DNA from: Candidatus Cryptobacteroides intestinavium
GTDB taxonomy: Bacteria > Bacteroidota > Bacteroidia > Bacteroidales > UBA932
Assembly (NCBI GenBank): GCA_017694845.1
Contig: JADIMI010000007.1
Span: 1-64,000 of the forward strand
Length of the DNA stretch: 64,000 nucleotides
Reading direction: 5' to 3'
Each line of letters starts with the position of its first letter. Positions within the stretch are counted from its first letter, which is position 1. Shown in pieces: positions 44,470 to 52,800 of this stretch. A program made the translations under genes and the position numbers. The notes below the pieces were generated by a model. That model did no database searches. It was not told where the DNA came from and was given only the letters and a program-made list of their open reading frames with translations.

Positions 44470-46047
44470 ATGGTAATCGAAGGTTTTCTGGAACATCCCA
44501 TATTCAGGATAGTGGCCGACACTGCAAGGGAAAACGGTGTAAGGGCGTTTGTCATAGGCGGATATGTGAGGGACTGCTTCCTCGGGCGGCCGAGCAAGGA
44601 CATAGACATAGTGGTGGAGGGAAGCGGCATAGACCTCGCCCAGAAAGTCGGGGAGAAGGTCCGCAGCACTGTCTCCGTATTCAAGAACTTCGGAACCGCA
44701 ATGCTCAGATACCGCGGGGTGGAGATTGAGTTTGTCGGAGCGAGGAAGGAATCGTACAGGCGTGACTCGCGCAAGCCCATAGTGGAGGACGGCACACTTG
44801 AGGACGACCAGAAAAGGAGGGACTTCACGATCAACGCTATGGCTTTCAGTCTTCAGGAAGAGGACTATGGAGAGCTGGTGGATCCGTTCGGAGGCATCCG
44901 CGACCTCGACCGCGGTATCATCCGCACACCACTCGACCCGGACACGACCTACAGCGATGATCCGCTGAGGATGATCAGGGCCATAAGGTTCGCCACAAGG
45001 CTGAGCACGCCGGAAAGGGCATTCACCATAGTCCCGGAATCCCTCGAATCCATAAAGAGGAACCGTGACAGGATCGGCATCCTCTCAATGGAAAGGATCG
45101 TGGAGGAACTCAACAAGATACTGGTGTGCGACCATCCTTCCATCGGGTTCAGGCTTCTGGATGACACCGGACTCCTGGAGCATATCCTGCCCCAGCTGAC
45201 AAATCTCAAAGGGGTCGAGACCGTGGATGGGAAAGGGCACAAGGAGAACTTCTCCCACACACTGGAGGTGGTGGACAACGTGGCGGCCTTCGAGAACGGG
45301 GCGATAGCCGAAGGCAGGCTGAAGGACCATTTCTTCGAAGATGGAGCGGAGACAGAGAGGACAAGGACAGAACCATACCTCTGGCTGAGATGGGCCGCCC
45401 TGCTTCACGACATAGGCAAGCCGGCCACAAAAAGATATGATCCGCAGGCAGGCTGGACATTCCACGGACACGAGGTCGTCGGAGCCAGGATGATCCCGAA
45501 ACTTTTCCAGAGGCTCAGGATGCCTCTCAACGAAAAGATGAAGTATGTGCAGAAGCTCGTAAGCCTTCATCTGCGCCCGATTGCACTTGTAACTGACGAA
45601 GTGACCGATTCTGCAGTACGGAGGCTGCTGTTCGATGCAGGGAACGACATAGATGACCTTATGCTGCTGTGCAATGCCGACATCACATCCAAGAATCCGA
45701 GGAAGGTCGAGAGACTGCGCAGGAATTTCGAGGCAGTCCGCAGAAAAATGGAGGAAGTGGAGGAGAAGGATGCCATCCGGAACTGGAAGAACCCGATAAC
45801 AGGCGAATACATAATGGAAACCTTCGGAATAGCGCCGTGCAAGGAGATCGGGATTCTCAAGGAGGCGGTGAAGAACGCCATACTGGACGGCCTTATCGAC
45901 AACAGCTTCGACGCCGCCGACACCTATATGCGTGCCCAGGCAGAAGCGATCGGGCTCCATCCCGTCACTGCCTCTTATCATCCTGAACCTGTCAGCACAG
46001 GCCAGGCGAAGGATCCGGCACAGAACGACAATGAAATACATCGATGA
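44470..46047 (+). CDS. cca: CCA tRNA nucleotidyltransferase with HD domain
   Basis: About 525 residues. The ORF track starts at a GTG (44467); the adjoining ATG at 44470 is used. The nucleotidyltransferase core shows AFVIGGYVRDCFLGRPSKDID (GG and DxD), the RRDFTINAMA motif B and the RNA-binding DPLRMIRAIRFA helix; an HD domain follows (WAALLHDIGKP, FHGHEVVGA). The enzyme adds or repairs the 3' CCA of tRNAs, needed here because the tRNA-Leu gene in this window does not encode CCA. It begins 7 nt after the previous stop and overlaps the next gene by 17 nt. The last 20 residues are Pro/Ser-rich. Confidence 0.95.
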   Translation: MVIEGFLEHPIFRIVADTARENGVRAFVIGGYVRDCFLGRPSKDIDIVVEGSGIDLAQKVGEKVRSTVSVFKNFGTAMLRYRGVEIEFVGARKESYRRDSRKPIVEDGTLEDDQKRRDFTINAMAFSLQEEDYGELVDPFGGIRDLDRGIIRTPLDPDTTYSDDPLRMIRAIRFATRLSTPERAFTIVPESLESIKRNRDRIGILSMERIVEELNKILVCDHPSIGFRLLDDTGLLEHILPQLTNLKGVETVDGKGHKENFSHTLEVVDNVAAFENGAIAEGRLKDHFFEDGAETERTRTEPYLWLRWAALLHDIGKPATKRYDPQAGWTFHGHEVVGARMIPKLFQRLRMPLNEKMKYVQKLVSLHLRPIALVTDEVTDSAVRRLLFDAGNDIDDLMLLCNADITSKNPRKVERLRRNFEAVRRKMEEVEEKDAIRNWKNPITGEYIMETFGIAPCKEIGILKEAVKNAILDGLIDNSFDAADTYMRAQAEAIGLHPVTASYHPEPVSTGQAKDPAQNDNEIHR

Positions 46048-47041
46048 CTACATAACCTACATCTCCGCCATCAGACGGTACTCCGGAAGGACCTGCAGCA
46101 TATACCGGGAATCCCTGGAAATGTTCTCATCCTTCCTCCGCGGGGATGATACGGCCTGTACTGCTGCATCAGACGGCGGCATCTCCGATGAGCTCATTCC
46201 GGAAAGCCTCACCCCATCCATTATCCGCAGCTACGAAGTCTACCTCCTCGAGACCAGGGGAATGCACCCCAGGACTGTCAATCTGCATCTATCTGTACTC
46301 AGCGGGTTCTGCAGATTCCTGCTCAGGAACGGCATCATAAAATCCAATCCCGCAAAAGCCGTCACAAGGCCCAGAACCGAGAGACGGCTGCCTGATTTCT
46401 ACAGGAAAGAGGCAATGGACCGGTATCTGAACGAGACCCGGTATTATGCAGGAGAGGAATCTCTCTATATCTCCCCTGACCGGAAACAGACAAGAAATCT
46501 TTACGAGAAAAGGCTGGCCAGAGCCATAATCTCCACACTGTATGTCACAGGCATACGCCGCAGCGAACTCATATCCCTGAAAGTACGTGACATCGACTTC
46601 AGCCGCCGGACAATGAACGTCACCGGCAAAGGCGACAAAATGAGAGAAATTCCGCTTATACCTTCATTATTAAAAGAAATTTCATTATATTTACGCTCGG
46701 TTGGGATGATGGTAAGTGATGACCGGACACCTGAAGCTCCCCTTTTCGTCACATTTAGAGGCAGGGCACTGTATCCTGAATATGTGGACAGGACGGTCAG
46801 GCGCGAGCTGTCCGGGATTAGCGGCATCACAGGGAGGAAATCCCCGCACGTCCTGAGACACACCATTGCGACAGAACTGCTGGACAGAGGGGCAGACCTC
46901 AATGCCATAAAGGAACTGCTCGGGCATTCTTCGCTTGCAGCGACACAGGTGTACACTCACAATTCCATCGGCCGGCTGAAGAAAATTTATGAATCAGCCC
47001 ATCCAAGGGCAAGAAAAAACGGAGGTAAAAATGGAGATTAG
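46031..47041 (+). CDS. Tyrosine recombinase XerC/XerD
   Basis: About 336 residues; start moved to the ATG at 46031 (KYIDDYITYISAIRRYSGRT), overlapping cca by 17 nt. An N-terminal SAM-like core-binding domain is followed by the catalytic domain with Arg in TGIRRSELIS, Lys in GKGDKMREIPL, HxxR in HVLRHTIATELLDRG, His/Gly in LLGHSSLAATQVYTH and the nucleophile Tyr in QVYTH. It probably resolves chromosome dimers; the position next to hpf is common in Bacteroidales. The choice between XerC and XerD is not possible from sequence alone. Confidence 0.9.
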   Translation: MKYIDDYITYISAIRRYSGRTCSIYRESLEMFSSFLRGDDTACTAASDGGISDELIPESLTPSIIRSYEVYLLETRGMHPRTVNLHLSVLSGFCRFLLRNGIIKSNPAKAVTRPRTERRLPDFYRKEAMDRYLNETRYYAGEESLYISPDRKQTRNLYEKRLARAIISTLYVTGIRRSELISLKVRDIDFSRRTMNVTGKGDKMREIPLIPSLLKEISLYLRSVGMMVSDDRTPEAPLFVTFRGRALYPEYVDRTVRRELSGISGITGRKSPHVLRHTIATELLDRGADLNAIKELLGHSSLAATQVYTHNSIGRLKKIYESAHPRARKNGGKNGD

Positions 47042-47321
47042 AGTACAGTCGATCAAGTTCGATGCAGACCAGAGGCTACTGGATTTCGTGGAGAAGAAAG
47101 TATCTAAATTACCAAAGTTCTATGACGGGGTCACTGCTGTTGAAGTGACGATGTCCCTCCTTGCCGACCACGACAACAAGAACGTCAAGGTCCACGTCCG
47201 CATTCCGGGCAATGACATCGTGATCGAAAGGAACGCCAGAAAGTTCGAGGATGCACTTGTTGACTGCGTAGACATCCTTAAAGACAAACTAGTAAGAGCA
47301 AAGGAGAAAAAAGCGATCTGA
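47031..47321 (+). CDS. hpf: Ribosome hibernation promoting factor (HPF/YfiA)
   Basis: A 96-residue ribosome-binding protein; the ATG at 47031 (EIRVQSIKFDADQRLLDFV) is preferred over the ORF track start, which lies within xer. Short form, lacking the long HPF C-terminal domain. The core, HxSIK-like start and KFEDALVDCVDILKDKLVRAKEKK end, are typical. It would occupy the ribosomal decoding centre in stationary phase. It overlaps the recombinase by 11 nt. Confidence 0.9.
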   Translation: MEIRVQSIKFDADQRLLDFVEKKVSKLPKFYDGVTAVEVTMSLLADHDNKNVKVHVRIPGNDIVIERNARKFEDALVDCVDILKDKLVRAKEKKAI

Positions 47322-47324
47322 TAT

Positions 47325-48020
47325 ATGAAGAACGGCCGCAAAGGACTGGAGATACTGTATGAAGACGACAGCATCATTGTCATAGACAAGCCAGGCGGCC
47401 TGCTGACAATGTCCACTGGAAAGGCGGAAGAGACCACCGCCTATTCAATCCTTACAGATTATGTACGTTCCGGCAGAGGTTCCGGAGACAGGAGGGCAAG
47501 AGACAGAAGGCGGATTTTCATAGTGCACCGGCTCGACAGGGACACGTCAGGAGTGATAGTCTTCGCAAAAGACCCTGAAACTAAATATGCGCTCCAGGAT
47601 GATTGGAATCAGATCGTCCTGGAGCGTAAATATGTGGCGGTGCTGGAAGGGACGCCCCGGCTATCCGAAGGGACCATCGCAAGTTATCTCAAGGACAATC
47701 CTAAATCGATGAAAGTCAGCTCAAGCAGGACCGACAACGGAGGCAGGTTTTCCGTCACTCACTTCCGCGTCATCCGGCCCGGGGATTATTCACTGGTGGA
47801 ATTCGAGCTGGAGACAGGAAGAAAGAACCAGATACGGGTACACGCCGCAGACATTGGCCATCCTGTTGCGGGAGACAGGAAATACGGAGCCAGGACAAAT
47901 CCCCTGCACCGTCTTGCACTGCATGCAAGAACCATATCATTCAGGCATCCGCATACCGGAAAGATACTCACATTCGACACCGGCATACCCGGCCGGTTCC
48001 TGACTCTGACACAGAGATGA
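47325..48020 (+). CDS. RluA family pseudouridine synthase
   Basis: A 231-residue RNA-modifying enzyme. The catalytic Asp lies in IVHRLDRDTSGVIVFAK. VIDKPGGLLTMST and GRKNQIRVHAADIGHPVAGDRKYGA are further family motifs. No S4 domain is present, placing it among RluA/C/D-type or TruC-like enzymes; the target uridine is not predictable. It starts 3 bp after hpf and ends the operon. Confidence 0.92.
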   Translation: MKNGRKGLEILYEDDSIIVIDKPGGLLTMSTGKAEETTAYSILTDYVRSGRGSGDRRARDRRRIFIVHRLDRDTSGVIVFAKDPETKYALQDDWNQIVLERKYVAVLEGTPRLSEGTIASYLKDNPKSMKVSSSRTDNGGRFSVTHFRVIRPGDYSLVEFELETGRKNQIRVHAADIGHPVAGDRKYGARTNPLHRLALHARTISFRHPHTGKILTFDTGIPGRFLTLTQR

Positions 48021-48079
48021 CCTCCCGTCCGGAGACCGATACGACAGGCTTTGTTGCCCCGTGCGCAGAGACGCTATAC

Positions 48080-48236
48080 GGACCGCGAACATCAACTTTT
48101 TGTAATCCCACTGAGACACAATGCAATGCAAAATAACCTTGTTCGCGGTCCCCTCAAAAAAGTGGGGACCACGAACAATCGACTTTTATAATAATCTGTA
48201 TTTCAATAAGATACAAATTTGACTTGTTCGTGGTCC
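48080..48236. repeat. BIME-like double palindrome, copy 2
   Basis: About 157 bp. Outer pair GGACCGCGAAC/GTTCGCGGTCC (first palindrome) and GGACCACGAAC/GTTCGTGGTCC (second palindrome). In the second pair both arms have changed together, G to A and C to T, which supports pairing within each palindrome. Confidence 0.85.
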
Positions 48237-48256
48237 GTAGTCTTGTCCTTCTTCTC

Positions 48257-48396
48257 CAGATTCTTCGCCGCGCTCAGGGTGCAGATACCTTCGTGGAGAA
48301 TTGTCGTTTTATGCGCAGAGACGTCAGTCCGGCAGCGTCTCTGCGCACAGGCTCCATATCAACGGCTGCAGTTTCGGACGGCCTCCGGAACAGATT
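48257..48396. repeat. REP hairpin plus duplicated TGCGCAGAG segment, copy 2
   Basis: A REP-like hairpin (CAGATTCTTCGCCGCGCTC, 48257-48284) followed by GCAGATACCTTCGTGGAGAA and one palindrome at 48312-48347 (TGCGCAGAGACG/CGTCTCTGCGCA), then CAGGCTCCATATCAA. Order and flanks match 4612-4801. Relative to that copy the stem has a compensatory A/T in place of G/C. The segment ends at the stop codon of the TRIC gene. Confidence 0.75.
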
Positions 48397-49007
48397 TATC
48401 TGTCTATGGGCTTCAAGGATGGGAGACTGATCCCGAAATGGACAGAGAGCACCCGGATCAGGAATACAGACACCGCTGCAATCACCTGCGTCAGCAGATG
48501 CCCGCACCCGAACCACAGGCAGAGATAATATACCACCCCTCCCATAGCGCAGGCCATTGCATAGATATCCTTCCTGAAGATCAGCGGGACCTCGTTTATG
48601 AATATGTCCCTGAACATTCCGCCTGCCGCACCTGTAATGGCACCCATTATGATATTCACCCACACGGGAAATCCGGCTGCGATGCTGCGCTCCACCCCGA
48701 CAACCGTAAACAGGGCTATCCCGACGGCATCGAATATGAAGAACGTGTTGTCCAGCCTCACGACGTATTTCTTGAATATTATCACAAAGACAAGAGCCAG
48801 TCCCGTGATTATCACGTATGAAGGCTGCTCCATCCAGAACGGTGTGACATCAAGCAGCAGATCCCTCAGCGTTCCGCCACCGATAGCTGTCACAAACCCG
48901 ACGACATACGCTCCGAAAATATCGAAATTCTTCGCCGCCGCCAGCCTTATCCCGCTTATTGCAAACGCGAATGTACCTATGTAATCTATAACCGTAACAA
49001 AATCCAT
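48396..49007 (-). CDS. TRIC (trimeric intracellular cation) channel family protein
   Basis: About 203 residues, inner membrane, with seven predicted helices in two repeats. The ORF track start runs through the promoter; the ATG at 49007 (DFVTVIDYIGTFAFAISGIR) is used. The family signature GTFAFAISGIRLA and the repeat glycines GAYVVGFVTAIGGGTLRDLLLD and NIIMGAITGAAGGMFRDIF are clear. Bacterial members (UPF0126/YicG) conduct cations. A minus-strand TATATTTG lies 29 nt upstream. Confidence 0.9.
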   Translation of the reverse strand: MDFVTVIDYIGTFAFAISGIRLAAAKNFDIFGAYVVGFVTAIGGGTLRDLLLDVTPFWMEQPSYVIITGLALVFVIIFKKYVVRLDNTFFIFDAVGIALFTVVGVERSIAAGFPVWVNIIMGAITGAAGGMFRDIFINEVPLIFRKDIYAMACAMGGVVYYLCLWFGCGHLLTQVIAAVSVFLIRVLSVHFGISLPSLKPIDR

Positions 49008-49035
49008 ATCAGACCATACCTCTATTTTCGGCCCG

Positions 49036-49043
49036 CAAATATA
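49036..49043 (-). promoter_or_regulatory. Predicted -7 element TATATTTG for the TRIC gene
   Basis: Minus-strand TATATTTG, matching TAnnTTTG, 28 nt upstream of the ATG. The longer ORF start would be translated from it, which supports the shorter start. Confidence 0.5.
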
Positions 49044-49212
49044 GTCATTTGTGCACAACATCGGACAATTACCACAACACAGTCGAAAACAGGATGTGCA
49101 AACTATGACATTTTACCGAACAATGCAGCGCCGAATTGCCGAACGATTGAATGCCAAATTGCCGAATTTTTGAAAAATGTTACTACCCTTAGTCCATACA
49201 AAACAGATCAGG

Positions 49213-49350
49213 ATGTTACAAACACAGGATAATGGGTGGGATGCCGTGCGTTATACTGTTGACCATCGCCGGAAGATGGGCCAGTTCATTCTGACAGGAT
49301 CCGCTGTCCCTGACAAGAATGCGGAAAAAGAAATGGAACATCCCGGATGA
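49213..49350 (+). pseudogene. Fragment of an AAA ATPase/DUF4143 family gene
   Basis: A 45-codon reading frame ends with TGA. Its sequence QDNGWDAVRYTVDHRRKMGQ and the following FILTGSAVPDK match the internal segment of the AAA_14/DUF4143 ATPase family as I recall it, the sensor region just after Walker B. The Walker A part and the whole DUF4143 half are missing. It sits alone in an 830-bp gap beside a repeat copy, so it is a decayed remnant. Confidence 0.7.
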
Positions 49351-49441
49351 TTTTTAGTGAAAGCACGTAGAGAAACAAAGAAGACTACACTTTCTACAAA
49401 ATCTTTCCTAATCCATACTAATATAGAATCACCGGGACAAC

Positions 49442-49598
49442 GGACCGCGAACATCAGCTTTTTGTAATTCATTGAGATACAATACAATGCAAAATAACCT
49501 TGTTCGCGGTCCCCACAAAAAAGCAGGGACCGCGAACAACGATTTTTTCATAATATCCTGGCATTCAAAAAGATACAAAAATGTCGTGTTCGCGGTCC
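49442..49598. repeat. BIME-like double palindrome, copy 3
   Basis: About 157 bp. All four boundary motifs are the consensus GGACCGCGAAC or GTTCGCGGTCC, making it the least changed copy. Interior ATCAGCTTTTTGTAAT and AAGATACAAAAATG match the other copies. Confidence 0.85.
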
Positions 49599-49634
49599 GC
49601 AGGGCAGTCGATGGTGATGGATAGAGGCAATTAT

Positions 49635-49730
49635 CAGATTCTTCGCTTCGCTCAGAATGACAATGCTTTGCTCAGAATGACATTCCTGTCACCATAAACT
49701 CAGCCGCAGACGGAGTGAAGGATCTGAAAG
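49635..49730. repeat. REP-like hairpin, half-unit and inverted unit
   Basis: Full unit CAGATTCTTCGCTTCGCTCAGAATGACA, then a short half-unit (CTTTGCTCAGAATGACA), then GTCACCATAAACTCAGCCG and an inverted GAGTGAAGGATCTGAA. The 4231-4358 region has the same layout. Confidence 0.75.
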
Positions 49731-49754
49731 AGGACAGCCTATCGATTTAATCAC

Positions 49755-49762
49755 TATCTTTG
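49755..49762 (+). promoter_or_regulatory. Predicted -7 element TATCTTTG for the AsmA gene
   Basis: TATCTTTG matches TAnnTTTG and lies 75 nt upstream of the ATG at 49838. No clear -33 box. Confidence 0.45.
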
Positions 49763-49837
49763 TTCTGATATACAGATCCTGGCTCTATGGGCTATACCGC
49801 CAGAGCAGGACCTGTATGACCGATAACTGATTGTGCT

Positions 49838-52800
49838 ATGGACAAGAACAAGGCATCAAGAATCGGCAGGACACTGCTGAAAGTCATCATCGGGGCTGTC
49901 GGGATAGTGGCAGTGCTGATGGTCACCGTGCAGGTGGCTCTTTCCCCTGCCCTGCTGACAAGGATAGTGAACGGCATTGCAGATGACTATATAGACGGGG
50001 ATCTTGATTTCGGAAAGGTATCAGTGTCTGTAGTGAAGAGTTTTCCGAATCTGAACGTGACTCTCGACAGTGTCGTACTGACCTATCCCGCAGAAAGGTT
50101 CGCCGAATATGAGACAGGCAGCGCCAAGGCCAGGCTTCTGAAAATGGGAAAGGCGGAGACGGGCGACACTCTTGCCGCATTCAGACGCTTTTCCGCATCC
50201 ATCGACATAGGAGCCCTGGTCACGGGAAACATCCATATACCTGACATCGAGCTCACCGGGCCGAGAATATTCGCGAAAAGCTACAATGATTCAACTGCCA
50301 ACTGGCAGATACTCAAATCCGAGACCACTGCCGCCCCATCAACTGACGACGCAGACGGCACAGAATCATCCGGAACAACGGTATCCTCCCTCCCGGGAAT
50401 CACCCTCGAGCGGATAAGCCTTGACGGCAGACCGTTCATTGTTCTGTGCAGCGCAAAGGACACATTGTTCGCCGCATTGAACATCAAGGAGATGAAATTC
50501 AGAGGCAGACTGTCCACCAGACAGCCGCAGCGCAACCGGATAGGTTTTACCGTAGACAGTATGTTTATCGGAGGAAGGCTTTCCGGAGACACTCTGGCTT
50601 TCGCCCTGCAGAGATTCAGGCTGAGAGAGCACAGAGGGGATTTCGCCCTGAATGTAAAGGCCGGTGCAGCCCTGGCCACACGGTCTTTCGGCAGAATATT
50701 CATTCCCGTCGATATAGAATCCAGGGTCAATTTCATCCGTGATTCCCTGCCGGGAATATCCATCAGCAGGCTCAGGGCAGACATAGCATGCCTGCCTGTA
50801 GACATAAAGGGAGATGCCAGATTCACTCCCGACAGCATCCGCATCAAGGCAGATGCATCCATAGACCAGTGCAAGGTAAATGACATCCTGAGATTCTGGG
50901 GAAGGCAGCTCATACCGGCTGCCGCAAAGCTCAGGACAGATGCCACCATATCGTTGAATGCATCCATCAATGGCTGGTACAATGTGGATGGGAGCAGACT
51001 CCCTGCCATTGATGTCAGATTGGACATCCCGGAGAGTCCAATCAGCCACAGCGGTATAAGACTGGACAGCAGAATAGCGGCAGACATCCGGGCGAAAGGA
51101 GGAGGAGATGCCCCGGTTGACTTGGACATCAACGATTTCCATCTCGATGGCAAAGCGCTCAAGCTTGCGCTGAAAGGCTCCGCCAGGGACCTTCTCGGGA
51201 ATGACCCGCTGTTCGAGATAGATGGAGGGCTGGACATATCGCTGGACACTCTGGGACAGTTCATCAGAAAAAGCACCGGACTGTCCGTTTCCGGCGAGCT
51301 GGCTTCCAATGCCAGGGGAAAGATACGGATGTCCCAGATCAGCCCATACACATTCGCCGATGCGGATCTGACCGGTTTCATCAGAAGCGGCAGACTGAAC
51401 ATAAATTCAGAAAAGGACAGCATCGATGTACATATCGACAGTCTCGATATCGTGGTCGCCACTACAGGCAACAGATTCGACAGAAGTATCGAGGAAGGCA
51501 CAAGAGTGATAGCTGTCGCCGCCAGACTGGACAGCACTTCGATCAGATACAAGGATGCACTCTCGGCATCCGGAAGCGCACTGTCCATTGCAGCGCAGAA
51601 TGATGCCGCGGTTCTGGATGCTTCCGACTCATCATCATACTATCCGTTCAGCGGGAAAGTCAGCATAGGCAGGCTCTCCTTGACAGACAGAGATTCCACC
51701 CGTATTACGATCAGAGACTCCGACAATACGTTCAAGGTATCACCGTCAAAGGCGGACAGGGAGATACCGGTGCTTTCCCTCAAGAGCGACAGCAGGGCAA
51801 TCCGTCTCAGGTCTGCCTTCGACAGGGCCTCGGTAAGGGAACTCGGCATCAATATCGTCGCCACCAAGAGCGATGCCAGGCGGAAGAGAATGGCCAAGGC
51901 ATTTGTAGACTCACTGGCACGACGGTTTCCCGATGTCCCGAGGGATTCTCTGTTCAGCCATCTCAGGAAGATCAGAGGTGCAACCGCTCTTCCGGACTGG
52001 CTGACTGAAGAAGACTTCCGGAAGAACGACCTCAACTTCAAGCTGGGGGATTCCATGTCCAAATATTTCAGAGAATGGGATTTCTACGGAGGTCTCGAAT
52101 TCAGGAGGGCATCTATAATGACTCCGGCCTTCCCGCTCAGGACTAGCCTGAATGACTTTGACGGCTACATCACCAATAACGAGCTCACTCTGAACGGGTT
52201 CACACTGCGCAGCGGAAGATCGGAAATAACGGCAGACGGAAAACTTACCGGACTGAGAGGCGCCCTGCTGAACAACAGGCCGGTGAAACTGGATCTGGGC
52301 ATAACATCCAGCAGACTCAATTTAAACGAACTTCTCGGGGCATACTCCAGAGGACAGTCATTCAATGCTGCATCAGACAGCCTGTCTGTAGCGGCAGAAA
52401 CAATGGATGACGAGACATACGAAGAGATCGTAGCGGCAGATTCGCTGTCATCGGACTCCGTCCTTCAGACATCCCTGATAGTGATACCGGCAAACCTCAT
52501 CGCAGATATCTCCCTGAAGGCCAGCAATGTAACCTTTTCAAAAATGGAGATGAGCAGCCTTTCTGCCGAACTTAACGTAAAGGAAAGATGCGCCCAGCTG
52601 ACAGACATCAAGGCAGTGACAAATGTAGGCGACCTGGCTTTCGACGGGTTCTATTCCACACGCACCAAGAGCGACATCACTGCGGGATTCAGCCTCAATC
52701 TGAATGACATCACTGCAGAGAAAATCATAGAGATGATGCCGGCTGTCGACTCCATTATGCCTATGCTCAAGTCTTTCTACGGACAGCTGGACTGCGAGCT

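Larger units (their letters stand above)
49351..49837. other. Intergenic region with repeats and the AsmA gene leader
   Basis: Holds the third BIME-like copy (49442-49598), a REP-like pair (49635-49730) and the promoter element of the AsmA gene. No gene. Upstream, 49100-49200 is AT-rich, with the direct repeat AATTGCCGAA twice and no ORF. Confidence 0.7.

Noticed and set aside
50281-51588. 435-codon ORF on the minus strand
   Set aside because: Antisense shadow of the AsmA-family gene; Ser/Leu/Pro-rich with no domain-like motifs.
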